Of a stretch of 64,000 nucleotides of DNA, positions 1 to 12,100 are shown piece by piece. The translations under genes and the position numbers were made by a program. The stretch is from Glandiceps talaboti (Eukaryota > Hemichordata > Enteropneusta > Spengelidae). The notes under the pieces are model-generated. The model saw only the letters and a program-made list of their open reading frames with translations, made no database searches and was not told the DNA's origin. The stretch lies in NCBI RefSeq assembly GCF_964340395.1, contig NC_135551.1, positions 15,269,003 through 15,333,002 on the forward strand, in the 5' to 3' direction. The stretch's first letter is position 1, and each line of letters begins with the position of its first letter.

Positions 1-222
1 TTGCTATGCATATTTGCATACATTCTTTGAAAATATACACCACCATTTGGCTGTTGCTGTGGGCGTGGTCTTGTTGCTAAGGATATTTCCATACATTTTT
101 TAATGCAAATCACACACAAGATCATTTTGATTTGAACAATTTCCCAACTAGACACCCATGGTAATATACGCACCAAGTATCATGGCAATCGGTTCAGAGG
201 TATTGTCTGTAAGTTGTTTACA

Positions 223-268
<46 letters not shown>

Positions 269-665
269 TCCATGCCTAAAAACAAGTGGTGTTGCAAGAT
301 GTCAGGTTAATAGCAACCCCACCTTGTGTATCAAAAACTCCTACGTTTGTTTTCTTCCCACCGTGCACTGCCCAAGTATACAACTTGGGTAAATATATGT
401 CTGCCAACGTAGGTTTGTCGATTTTTATAACTCAGAAGTTGTTAGATGAATGATTTGTGAATTTCATATGCAATCTCATTGTCTCCTAAGCAGTAGAAAT
501 GCACAGGAGCTGGCACTGTTTCTACGTTCAACACTAGAGGGCGACCCGAAATGTAGCAAATCAGGTTTAACTTCAAGTTCCTAACCTTGAAACGACACTT
601 CCCAAGCATGCTCTATACGTACGTGCATACAGCTTACGCCGCCATAGACCATTGGTGAAGTCATC
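1..665. other. Intergenic, upstream of P450 copy A
   Basis: Positions 1-100 hold an inverted copy of a repeat with core AGCAACAAGACCACGCCC (also at 14.3 and 50.1-50.5 kb). A CA array spans 220-265. A roughly 100-bp repeat at 474-577 (minus) recurs inside the SINE at 1091-1463. No gene seen. Confidence 0.6.
605..616 (+). promoter_or_regulatory. AGCATGCTCTAT element upstream of P450 copy A
   Basis: This dodecamer lies 50-61 bp before the ATG and is repeated exactly 44-55 bp before the ATG of the tandem paralogue, while surrounding sequence differs. It may be a retained core-promoter or initiator element, or part of the 5' UTR. Confidence 0.4.
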
Positions 666-3600
666 ATGTTGACCGAAGTCTTGGTTGTTGCTATCTCAGT
701 CTTTCTCATTTTGGTTTCGTGGATGCGAAATAGACCTAACTTGCCGAAAACTTACCCGAGAGGTCCAACAGGATGGCCGTTATTTGGTAACCTTTTACAA
801 CTTGGGCTCCGACCCCATTTGAAACTGACAGCATGGAGTCGACAATATGGTAAGGGTATATTTGTAATCTGACAACATGCATAACTTTGTAAGCTTGTCG
901 TAGACTCATGATAATTTGAAATTACATTATTCTGTAGCCATTTTCTACGGTGTATGTGACTCAGTACCGTTTGTATTGTTTGGAGTCAAGGTAGACGTAG
1001 ACTGTGGCGTAAAGTTAAATAAAGGTGTGGTAAATATTTCTTAGTTATTATTATTTATGTATGTATTGTTCGGCACATACAGTGCGTATTGGGTTGTCGG
1101 TGGCCGAGCGGTTAGCTCGTACGCCTCTTACCTCTGCAGTCTGGGTTCGAAACCGCCTGGTGTCGGCTGGGTTTGATTTAAAAGTTAAACCTGATTTGCT
1201 ACATTTCGGGTCGCCCTCTAGTGTTGAACGTAGAAACAGTGCCAGCTCCTGTGCATTTCTACTGCTTAGGAGACAATGAGATTTAAAATTTAACCAGGTC
1301 TGTATGTATGATGCTCAGTTTGACCCTGCAAACAACGCAGGTTTTCGCCGGGCACTCCGGTTTCCTCGTGCTTTTTCAACACTAGGGCGCTATTGCGGTG
1401 ACCATTCAACAAATTTCCGAATTTCTTTGGACGAATACAGATTATTATTAGTATTATTATATTGAATAAACGTTATGACAGGAAATTTGCAAGTTGTCAA
1501 CTTAACGTATATACGGTCCTTGCCAGTGAAAATGGCTAGGTCAAATCAACTAAAAGGTATATTCTACATTCAAGTGACCTTTGCACAGTCCCGTTCAAGG
1601 TTTTAAATAATACACTTGTTTATAGTTGAAGGTTATTCCCTGATCTGTACTTGGTGGTAATTAGGCATTATAATCGCTTACCTTAGAGCCACGTTCTTGC
1701 GTATGCGTGTGATTGAGGCCATGTCAACATCGTGTGACGATTACACGAAAGTTTCCATGGCGTACAAACCCGCAAATCATGCTCTGTCTAAATTTCCAAG
1801 TAAATATTACTTAGTATGTATTGTTCGGCACATACAGTGCGTATTTAATAAACGTTATAACAGGAAATTTACAAGTTGTCAACTTAACGTATATACGGTC
1901 ACTCGCAAGGTCAAAACAAATAAAAGGTGTATTCTACATTCAAGTGAACTTTGCACAGTCCCATTCAAGGTTTTAAAAAATACACTTGTTTATAGTTGAA
2001 GGTTATTCCCCGATCTGCACTATAAAAGATGTGTGGGTGTATTAGAAAACTTACCAATGTTATTCTTGTGCCATCGATCGAGTGCATGAATGAATGAATG
2101 AATGAATGAATGAATGAATGAAAACACGTCATATATTGCCTAACTGTGTTAAAGAGAGAACATCCCATATATATTATGTTGTCAACCATTTGACTGTACA
2201 CGGGTCATTAACTGTCCTACTCTTATCTTTGTAAAATATATAAATATGTACCTTGCAGAATATGTTCGCTTCGTGGCTGGGCTTTGAATAAAGTGATAAA
2301 TGTATCCACAAATAAACATATTTACCAATACTCTTAAACACAATTTAGACATCCGCCTACCACACTACTTATCAAAGTGTGACTGAACCCTTATAGCCAT
2401 TTGTACATCAGGTATTTCGCACCTTATCATGCTAGCACCGACACGACGTAGTGAATATCTGTCCCCCTATATCTCAGCACAACTCACACAGTATTATAAT
2501 ATATATGGGATGTTCTCTCTTTAAGCATCACTGAAATAAGAATAGGAAAAATACAGTAATATAAGAACTACATTTGTGTTAGTAAGACTGATTGCATGGT
2601 TGCAACAAAGAATCAAATGATCTCTTTTTTCCTGTATTGTATTCTAGGAGCGGTTTACAATTTAAAGTTAGGCCAGAGGCGTGTCGTAGTCTTGAACTCC
2701 TACAAGGCATTATTTGAAGCTATGGTTGAACGGAAGTCGGACTTTGCAGGTCGTCCACTAGATTTTGTATCATTCAAAACAGCTACAGGGTGCAAAAACA
2801 TTGGTTTCATGGATTACACTGAACTGTGTCAACATTTACGTAAAACAGTTCATGCTGGATTGCGAATTCATGGTACAGAAAGATGGGATGAAATAATAAC
2901 GAAGCACGTTGATATTTTAATGGGTAAGTAATAAATATAAAATATGATTTATTATTTTATTTCATAATTAAGGGAGCCTTGTACAACCGACATTTGTAAT
3001 AAGTTCTCGGGGGAGGGCCACATTTTAGAATATGGGACAAGGGGAAGATCACATTTTCCTTTAACCCATTATATTGCCATATTTTGCAGAATGTATAGCT
3101 CGTCGGTTATAATTAGAGATAGGGGTAGGGTTAGTTAATTAGGTACAGTGATATCCGACCATATAAATCAAATCACTTCTGTAGGGACTTAATTGTTAGA
3201 TATGATTTGAAAATGGGAACAGTTGAGTATATTATATATATAATATTTTACATATATAGAAGGGAATGTTTTTACTGCTTAAATATTGACCTCGGTCTCG
3301 AAAATATCGGATCAGATTCTATTGTTGGGGAAGTTATTGTCCTGGCCTTCAACTCAGACAATGAGATCCAAACACAGAACCTGGTATTGATTAATACAGT
3401 GTCGAATTCACAGAAATTCAGTACGCAGGTAGCAGTTGAGAAATAACCGATAAAATTGAAAATTTCAACACGATTGCAGCTGTGGGATGAAGTCCTTTAA
3501 ACCACTGATTCTTGGACTAGTGTCCTTTCCCATGTCTGACAACATTTAAGTCGTGTTTTGAAAATGTTGTATCTGGCTGAAGTTGAGGGGGAAATTGAGG

Positions 3601-6600
3601 GAGAGTCATTTTCTAGCACGATGGAATCTGGGGAGGGTCATCATGCGAAGCAACATCCACCCCACCCCCTGGCCCTCTCCCCTTATAACTACTGAAGAGT
3701 CAGTGTTTCTACTGTTATAATGCAATGATAAATTTTCATCATGAACACAAATTCTCAAAACCCTCGTGTTAATGATAAGAACATGTCAGACGTATGCAAG
3801 AATTTGCTTATATAATATTCAGTTCTATGCAGGTGTCTGGAATAATACAACATTCTGCTTTGGGCATTGGTTTAAATTCGTTTCCACGAATTCCTAACTC
3901 TGGGCGTAATGGCTTGTGTATAGACACAGGCTGTTACAACTGCTTACAAACGTCCTCAAAAAAAGAATGGTTGATTAACAGCGCTCTTTTACGTTTTGTT
4001 ACAGATGCTTTCTCAGAAAGAGAAAATTCAGCTTTTAACCCACATCTACCACTGACAATGGCAGCCTTCAACATGATATCTGAGCTCACTTACAGTCAAT
4101 GTTACGAAGAAAATGATCCAGAATTCACACGTTTTGCTGAGATGAGTAACAAAACAGTCCGTTATATAGGTGAAACATCTCCTCTTGGTAAGAATGTGTA
4201 ATTTTTGGGGTCTCATATTTGTCTGGTTCATAAGCCATACACATTTTGCTTATCCACCAACATTTAATACATACATACATCATTCAATTGTCTACCCCAC
4301 ATCATAAATGGTGTATTTTCTAATGAGACCTACACCTTAACCATGACCAGCGAGTTTACCGTTACAAAAACAAAAACATCTCTCTTGCTATGCTCCAAAA
4401 TGTGTCTTCCTACTCAAAACGTTGAATACTCAGAGAAACCAATCAAGTGCCTACATCAACGTGCACAGAGGTAAGCATTCAAGTCAAACATTAAGCTTTG
4501 ATCATGCATGACCTTCATCTTCAAGGTCAAATAATAAATTGTTCAATAGCGTCGGAAGTTGTGTGCCTTCGGAAGTTGTGAGATATTGTTCCATGACTGT
4601 GTTAATCCCACATTCAATTTGTTATAGATAAGCATTCTATTTCAACAGTAATCTTAGAACGCGACCCTTAATATCTTCAAGGTCAACTTCAAATTTGCTG
4701 TATTTCTTTGGAAATTTAGCTCATAGGGTCAATATTCAATTGCCTACACCAGTGCTATCTGGGTTATTCTTTCTGATAAGGTACAAACCTATGACTTTGA
4801 ACGTTTATATAGATATATATAAATAATATGAATAATATATAATATTTGAGGTCAATTAGCAATTTACTCTACTATGTATTTTAAGTTTTCCATGTACAAA
4901 ACTGTAAACCTCCATGTTAACAGAAAAAGCTTGTTTCGTCAGATTGACCGTCTCATATTAGACTTCTGTATTAATATCTTGGCCTATAAAGAGAACTTTC
5001 TCCTTTGCGAATTGGGGGCAATTCACATCATTTTATATAATACGTATTTAGACATCTCAATATGCTTTTTGTGAACTGATTTAGACACCCTAATATCAGC
5101 ACATTTGCGTCTGGGTTTCCTCAAATGTAGAAGACATGTTTTCTTCGAAGACAGTCTTTATTTCTAAAAGACAAATGTATTCTATTAAGTTCTCCCTCTA
5201 TGAATTATTACACATTCAGCTCGTGTCTGCCGTCTTCGTTTGTACCTTGATGTCAAGTTGATATTGCATTTAAATAGACTGCAAAAACTTCCTTTTGAAG
5301 ATTTTAAAAGAAAACTTAATCTGATGATTTCATATTTTGTTGTCAGATTTTGTCGGATGGTTGAAGCCTTTATTTAAAGCTAAACTTCGTGAATTCAAGA
5401 AATTGGCCTTGGAGATATCCAACTTCTTGACAGGAAAGTTGAGAAACCGGATGGACACATTTGATAGAGAGAATCCATTGGATATTCTGGACATGTTAAT
5501 ACTAGCAAAGGAAAATTACAAACCTGCCCAAGGTCATGCCAACATGGTGGATGAATTTGATGACGACGTTGTTGCTCAAACCATGAATGATGTAGTGGCT
5601 GCAGGCAAGTTGATGTTTCGTTATGTTATTGTGTTAGTTTGGAACTCAGAATCAAAACTATCATGATACTGAAAGCGACCTATTGGTCAAAATATCTTCT
5701 CTGTAAATTGTAGACGTGGTGGGAGAATTGTGAACATTTAATTTGTCCATATAAATTGTAGCTGCCAAATTCCAAACACTATATATCGATCATCAAAGAG
5801 AACTATGCTTGGGAAATTCAGATGTGAATTCTTTATGACAACTTTGTGGCGAAATCGCTGGTATTATTACTTTTAAATAAAAATTGTTAAGATATGAAAT
5901 TGCTTTGTCATAGACTATGCATAAGTCTGAGTTTGATATTTTTGCATCTTCTGAGTATTAAGGTCAGCTTTAATAATAAATTACTCTTTCATTACTAACC
6001 AACATTTGAGAGTGTATATAAACAATTCTAAGCCTTCTAAATAGTCCGTGTAACAACATAATTCTTGTTTCCAGGGTCTGAGACAGTGGTGTCTGCTTCA
6101 AAATGGCTTTTGATAAATCTGATGTTCAATCCTGGAATACAAAAGAAGATCCACAAAGAAATTGATGAAGTCGTTGGTCGTCATCGTCGACCAGTGTATG
6201 CTGATCACGACAAATTACATTATCTAAAAGCTGCTATGTACGAAGCTTTGCGTTTACACACAGTTCTACCTCTCAGTGTATTCCATCGTACTATACGTAC
6301 AACGTCCGTCAGTGAATGTCAAATTCCTGACGACACCATCATTATTCCGAATATGTGGGGAATAGATCACGACCCAGATATTTTTAAAGACCCGTATGTT
6401 TTCAGGCCAGAGCGATTTATTGATCCTGAAACGGGAAAGTTTATCCCTCTCAGTGACATGAATGTCTCACCGTTTAGTATGGGTAAACGTGTATGTCTTG
6501 GTGAAACGCTTGCAAAAAGGGAGTATTTCTTGATAGCTGCTAATTTGATGCATAAGTTTGAAGTCAAAATGCCATCAGAAAATGAAAAACCTTCAACAGA

Positions 6601-6670
6601 AGGTATATTGGGATTGACCTACCACCCAAAACCTTTCAAGGTTTTGGTGAGAAAAAGAGATAGTGATTAG
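666..6670 (+). CDS. Cytochrome P450, clan 2 (CYP1/2/17-like), tandem copy A
   Basis: Haem-thiolate monooxygenase, expected to be ER-anchored and fed electrons by P450 reductase; substrate unknown. Exons: 666-849, 2648-2923, 4005-4187, 5347-5604, 6075-6670. They join in frame to 498 aa, a normal length, and all four introns are phase 1. Visible parts: N-terminal membrane anchor (about residues 3-20), Pro/Gly hinge YPRGPTGWP, I-helix AAGSET (299-304), ExxR as EALR (357-360), FRPERF (410-415) and haem loop FSMGKRVCLG with thiolate Cys441. The start is the ATG that opens the anchor and matches the paralogue's start. Oddities: intron 4 begins GCAAGT instead of GT, and the helix-C WxxxR motif reads CQHLR, with Cys122 in place of Trp. 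The reading frame is intact, so it is probably functional. Introns 1-3 contain a SINE, a local duplication and unclassified sequence. Family placement rests on recall of P450 motifs; the exact CYP family is not assigned. Confidence 0.92.
1056..1650 (+). repeat. Local duplication, unit 1 (carries the SINE)
   Basis: The flanks of the SINE (TTCGGCACATACAGTGCG on the left, AACTTAACGTATATACGG on the right) recur uninterrupted at 1814-2020. The two units are direct repeats, roughly 200 bp each without the SINE. Confidence 0.8.
1091..1463 (+). mobile_element. tRNA-derived SINE, family 1, in P450 copy A intron 1
   Basis: The head resembles tRNA-Ser/Leu, with an A-box-like TGGCCGAGCGGTTA and a B-box-like GGGTTCGAAACC; the body contains GCCGGGCACTCCGG; the 3' tail is ATT-rich. 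Both ends are fixed by the sister duplicate at 1814-2020, which lacks the insert. A second, about 95-bp repeat is nested inside (about 1180-1278). Confidence 0.7.
1814..2020 (+). repeat. Local duplication, unit 2 (empty site)
   Basis: Direct copy of unit 1 without the SINE: it runs GTGCGTATTTAATAAACG across the insertion point. The units differ by scattered substitutions and a small deletion, so the duplication is not very recent. Confidence 0.8.
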
Positions 6671-6769
6671 CATTAAGGGTAGAGAGAGCGTTCAAACAAA
6701 AAATATTAGCTTCATAACCTAGTTCATTATATTAATAAGCGCATACGAATATAAGTAAGAACTTCCAGT

Positions 6770-6804
6770 ATATATATACATATACATATACACACACACA
6801 TATA

Positions 6805-6886
<82 letters not shown>
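6770..6886. repeat. TA dinucleotide array
   Basis: Nearly pure TA run with a CA-containing start, in the P450 A-B intergenic space. Confidence 0.9.
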
Positions 6887-6889
<3 letters not shown>

Positions 6890-7129
6890 CAGTTAAAAAT
6901 TAACAATATATCTTTTGTTAGATTGATCTTATTTAAACTTATTAACCGGAAGGTTGTCGTAACCTACAGGGTTACAGCATGTCTTAGCATAATATTTTAT
7001 GGGATGAATATTATAATGTTAACATCAAGGAAGGAGTGTTATTTCTCAAACTACCAAAGAGATAGAATGACAATTGGAATGTACTTACGTTTGAAATTTA
7101 TTGTAGTACAATCTTATATCCAAGTGGTT

Positions 7130-7515
7130 TTATTGTATTTTGCTATTGTTTGGTTCCGGCTATCCGACTCCACCTATCTTTTCATTCCCGGCCCTAAACT
7201 CTTTTTACTTATCTGAGAAAAGAATAATAAAATCGTAAAAATTGTGTGAAGTCTCACGAGAAATAATGGATGCGGAAACTACCATCAACTTAAAAAGACA
7301 CACTAAAACTGTTCTTCCAATCAGTAATGGCTGGGCATCTAATAGGAAGACATAAACAACACGTACAGAGACCATTGCATTACGAAAACAATGGAAACCT
7401 GAACTAGACACTCACATAGAAAAAAATAAAATAAAATAAAATAACAAATCTACCAAGCCCACCTATTCTAATGAGCGTAACTGGAACCAAGCAATTTCTT
7501 TTTATCAGGCCTTAC
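7130..7515 (+). mobile_element. MITE family B, copy 1
   Basis: It shares GGTTCCGG near the left end, CACGAGAAATAATGGATGC, a CAACTTAAAAAGACA block and CTACCAAGCCCACC with three other copies. The end repeats are eroded. Confidence 0.65.
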
Positions 7516-7577
7516 CACATATACATAATGTTTTTATTTTTTGACACAGTTGCTGTTTAGTAGATTGATTGCAGCAG

Positions 7578-7578
7578 T

Positions 7579-7623
<45 letters not shown>

Positions 7624-7625
7624 GC

Positions 7626-7668
<43 letters not shown>

Positions 7669-7712
7669 GCTGTTGTTGTTGTTGTTGTTGTTGTTTTTGT
7701 TTTTGTTGTTGT
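7578..7712. repeat. TTG trinucleotide array
   Basis: About 45 TTG units with a few TGC interruptions. Both strands give long homopolymer frames that are not genes. Confidence 0.9.
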
Positions 7713-8029
7713 TGTTTGAACACAGTTGTAATGTAATTGATTTTGGATTATTGTTTATGTTGACTACATACATACGCACGGCCGTTTATTATTTTTGAAA
7801 ATTATATTTCTTTCCAGTATGACGACGTCGCCATCGTTATTCCATTTGGGTTATAGACCAGTCATATCAAGCTATTGTTATCAGTTACCAAACCAGTTAT
7901 CAAACAACACTTGTTTGGTGTTATAGGCGTACTTTGTATTTCGAAATTGTACACAACTGCATCGAATAAAACGTGGGGTTGCTGTTTTGTAGTCATTATG
8001 GAGTTCATGTGACGTATGTATTTCGGAAA

Positions 8030-8225
8030 ACTTGAAGGCTCGTGGCGCCATGGTTGTCGAATGGATACGAGAGTCTGCGAGTTGCCGGTTCGAGGGTCAC
8101 TGCTGACTTATTTTCGTTTCTTCGCTGGGCAAGATTTTCATTTCATCCATTTTAAAAGTTTAAGTGTCTGTAATTGGGGCAACCTGTAGGCATCTCAACT
8201 AAGTGAATAATTAAAATAAAACTTT
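8030..8225 (+). mobile_element. Second tRNA-like SINE
   Basis: It has an A-box-like GGTTGTCGAATGGATA, a B-box-like CCGGTTCGAGGGTC, a unique body and an A-rich end (AATTAAAATAAAA). The head differs from family 1. Only one copy is seen in this window. Confidence 0.45.
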
Positions 8226-8631
8226 GAACCACAATTGGAAGGGAAGTGGAGGATTCAATGCCATGCAGAACCCCCCCCCCCCCCCCGTGTAATGAGATAC
8301 CACTGACCTAAATATTACAATGCAGGTTTTGTGCTTCCACTGAAGGAGTTCTATTCATGATCCAAGTTACAGACTAGTCTGCCATTCCAGCGAAGGTTGT
8401 AAACAACTTGTCAGTCAGAAGCGTCTGCAACAATAATGATTTCAAGCATTAAATCTCCCTTTCGACCTTGTCACAATAGCATGACCTAAAGGTGAGCGGT
8501 ACGAACATGCAGCTCGTCTTGCCTATCATAAATTACTTTTATAGATTACTGTTAAACTAGCATAGTAGGGTTCTATCACCAGCAGCAGTACACGGAGCCA
8601 ACAAACCCAGGTAGTTACAGACACACAAACA

Positions 8632-8765
8632 AAAAACAAACAAACAAACAAACAAACAAACAAATAAATAAATAAATAAATATATAAATGAATAAAAGCA
8701 AACACAAACAAACCAACAGACAGACAGACAGACAGACAGACACACACACACACACACACACACAC

Positions 8766-8852
<87 letters not shown>
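8632..8852. repeat. Compound array CAAA/TAAA/CAGA/CA
   Basis: Successive blocks of AAAC, AAAT, ACAG and AC repeats grade into one another, typical of slippage-derived compound microsatellites. Confidence 0.9.
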
Positions 8853-8854
<2 letters not shown>

Positions 8855-9069
8855 AATATACCATAAACATATGAATAGCTTTACAGAGTCAGTGCAAAGG
8901 TTAAGGTTTCAAGTCAAATGTCACATCGCCACCACTGGCAAAATGGTGATTACTTTCATTTGCAGTTTACATTGCAAAGTGTGATATCAGGTGATATCAT
9001 TTGGTTACACTTTAGGAGCCAAAGGTAAACTCGATAAAGGCGTCGAAGGTCATTGAACAATCCAACCCC

Positions 9070-9081
9070 AGCATGCTCTAT
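9070..9081 (+). promoter_or_regulatory. AGCATGCTCTAT element upstream of P450 copy B
   Basis: Exact copy of the dodecamer found before P450 copy A, at nearly the same distance from the start codon. Confidence 0.4.
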
Positions 9082-9124
9082 TCTTGTGGGTGAAATGTCA
9101 ATGATATTTTAGCACAACTCAACC

Positions 9125-12100
9125 ATGTTGACGGAAATCTTACTCTTAGCTGTTCCCGTCTTCTTCATCCTGTTTGCGTGGTTGAGGAACAAACCAACTC
9201 TACCTAAAACCTACCCTAAAGGTCCACCTGGTTGGCCAGTGCTTGGTAACTTACTACAACTTGGGCCTAAACCACACTTGAAGCTGACTGAATGGAGTCG
9301 ACAATATGGTAAGGTTAACCGATGCCGGCATATACACAAGTCAGTTATATGCAGAAATCGAACAAGCGTGGTCTAGGACAATCCATTATAGACAATAACG
9401 TTGTGGTTCATTACTGTACAGAACTACGTCTCAATGTGTTCTTATTGTTATATATAAGTTGTATTATAGTGCCTTATTTAAGGTTACGTACGTACGTATG
9501 TAGTTCATTCGCCTGATGACGTTATGATTATTTCAATCTGTTTGCCGTCGTATCGTGATTATGCCTGCAACACTGATCACAACAGATATAGTGTTGGGGT
9601 TTTAGTATATACGCTAAAGGAGCACAGGCTGAGTTCAAAAGCTTTATATTCGAGTACACATACTACATAAGGCTGGGGTTAGAATTTACGGCAGGGGACT
9701 GGGGAGAAATTGGAGGGTGCATGACAAAATTGAGAGTACTGTGGGAGTGGGAACACCCTCTCCCACCTAGCTATCATGGGGGATGCTGTTTCTGCCAAGC
9801 ATCAATATTGAAAGAGAAAACCCTGCTCTCTAAGTATTTCCAAGTATATCTTAAAGCCCAATGTGAGACCTTTTTTGCAAAGGCCAAAACAGTTTGTAAA
9901 GAAATCTCATTATTATGTATGAACGCTGGAATTAATATCCACCTCTGAAGTTGAGCGGGCGGGGGTTCTATATCATTACACATTTAAATATGTTTGGCCG
10001 GGAGGGGGGGGGGGCTACGAAAATTGTTGGGATCATTTCGTGGGGGGGGGGGCATTACATGTTTGAGAGTGCGAGGGGGAGGGGGGTTGCAAAAAATATT
10101 TTGACCAAAATAATTTCTCCCCTGCCGTAAATTCTGATCCCAGCCTAATACCTTCATTAAACTATTTTTTTTATAATGTTGATGTTGATGCATGCCTTTT
10201 AAGCCAACACAATTATCTGGCATTGTTCGAACAGTTGATTGCATAGTTAGAGATTTCATCATCAGTTTTATACGTACGATAAATTACGTCATCGGATACT
10301 TTATTAAGTTACATATCTTAGCACCAGGTTGATTTCATTTTCACTCAATTGTATAAGTGATGGTCAGTATCCTGGTGGGTGGAGGGTCTATGAGTAAGTG
10401 GACTACGATATACCACGTGACTAAGTCTGAGTGATGTTATATACATTGCAACAATATGAATAGCCAATCATTGCGATCTGCGAAATAAGCCCCGCCCACG
10501 CACTTCACGACTCTTGATAGTAGAAAGAACGAGGGTAAGGCAACAAGCCCCAAGGGAATTACTTCGCAATTGCATACATTATGCAAACTAAAGGAAAGTT
10601 AGTCTACCTAGGACCCTTCCCAGACAACCAAATCCCTTAGAGTCTGGTGTTACCTACACTTCTTTTGGAGTCTTTACAGTTGGTTCATTGTATCTTCTCC
10701 CTCCACGGTGAACTATTGTTACAGTAACATGTTATTTGACATTGTAGTGCGGGGGCATATGCTTTATATGGTAGATTTTTGGGTTTCGTGTGAAATTCAT
10801 GTTAATTTTTGCCAACATATATCATTATGTTCCCCATCATCTGAGCATTTAAAAATATATGTTGGCAATTTTTATTTCAATATTAAGGGTAATTTTTGCA
10901 GCAATTTCATAAATGATGTAAAATCATGGTTTTTCTGTATATTGATGGCAAATTAAAATATGTGAACTGTACGATTGCTTTATATCTGTATAAATGTACT
11001 TATGGGCATCCTGTAGACTATAAACTTGTAGACTGTTGTATAATTTTGCATTTTAAGCACAATATTATAAATTCTGGCTTATTTATTTGCATATCATTTG
11101 CATATTATGTATGATGCTTCAGGTTTATTTGATTTCCTGTATTGTTTGATGTTGCTGATTGCTATTCTTTCAAAAATGTACGCCAACCATGAATTATTTC
11201 AGTTACTATGAATACTCTGGTTGGTTTAGGGAGCCTTCAGTATTTACAGGGGGCGGAGGAAATCACACATGGTCTGTTAAGAAAAACATGACCCTCCCCC
11301 CCCCCCCATTCTCCATTCGTAAAAAGTGACCCTCCCCTTTGTCCCATTTTGTAAAACATGACCCTCCCCATGACAACTGCATATACTGAACGTTAATCAA
11401 TATTCCCATTATATGTATACATACACATTAAATCATTTTGACGCTGTATATTTGTACATATACTACCATTGCAGGAGTTATATAGAAACGCCTGTGATCA
11501 GAACGAAAAAAAGTCTACTTCTTATCACTATCAAACTGACAAGTATTGGTACAAAAACAACACCGGGCGCGCCCCTCTGTTGTAGGTTAATGCACATACG
11601 TGTACTTGTCTGGTTCACGCGACTCTTTTATCGGTTTGTCTGTGCCTGTGATCGTTTGATCTGGATCGTTTGTCATGTTGTTACATAACATTTGAGTGTA
11701 AGCTTATATAATGCAACGTAATAGTCTGTCTGGTCCTAAAAATAAACTTACAGTGTATAGATTATATGTTGAGTTTTGGGCGAAAAATCGCCAACACACA
11801 TGACAATATATACAACAAAACATATACTAGTACACGACATTCAAATCTGCAATGAATACTTACAACAGATGTGATCGTGGAGTTTGTAGTTTAGCAACTC
11901 CGCTCGTGTACGGTCCTTTTCGAAATCTCTTGAACTGATTTTGAAATCTAAACGACAGAAGTCGCTTGTTATCAAGTGTACATACACACATTAAAAATAT
12001 TCCTTTACAGATCTGGCATCTGGTTTTAATACGTATCTACACATGTAGTATTGAATCCTGGACACGTACATTCTACACAGGCTATAGAGTCCAAGTTTAG

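Larger units (their letters stand above)
6671..9124. other. Intergenic between the two P450 genes
   Basis: Holds a TA array, MITE B copy 1, a TTG array, a SINE (8030-8225), a C run (8271-8286) and a compound CA array. No exon seen. Confidence 0.6.

Noticed and set aside
1091-1165. Possible tRNA-Ser/Leu gene
   Set aside because: The A and B boxes are present but the sequence continues into a SINE body and tail, with diverged copies elsewhere; it does not close into a proper cloverleaf.
7505-7798. Poly-Gln, poly-Asn and poly-Leu frames
   Set aside because: They arise from the TTG array read in different frames, with no non-repetitive domain attached.
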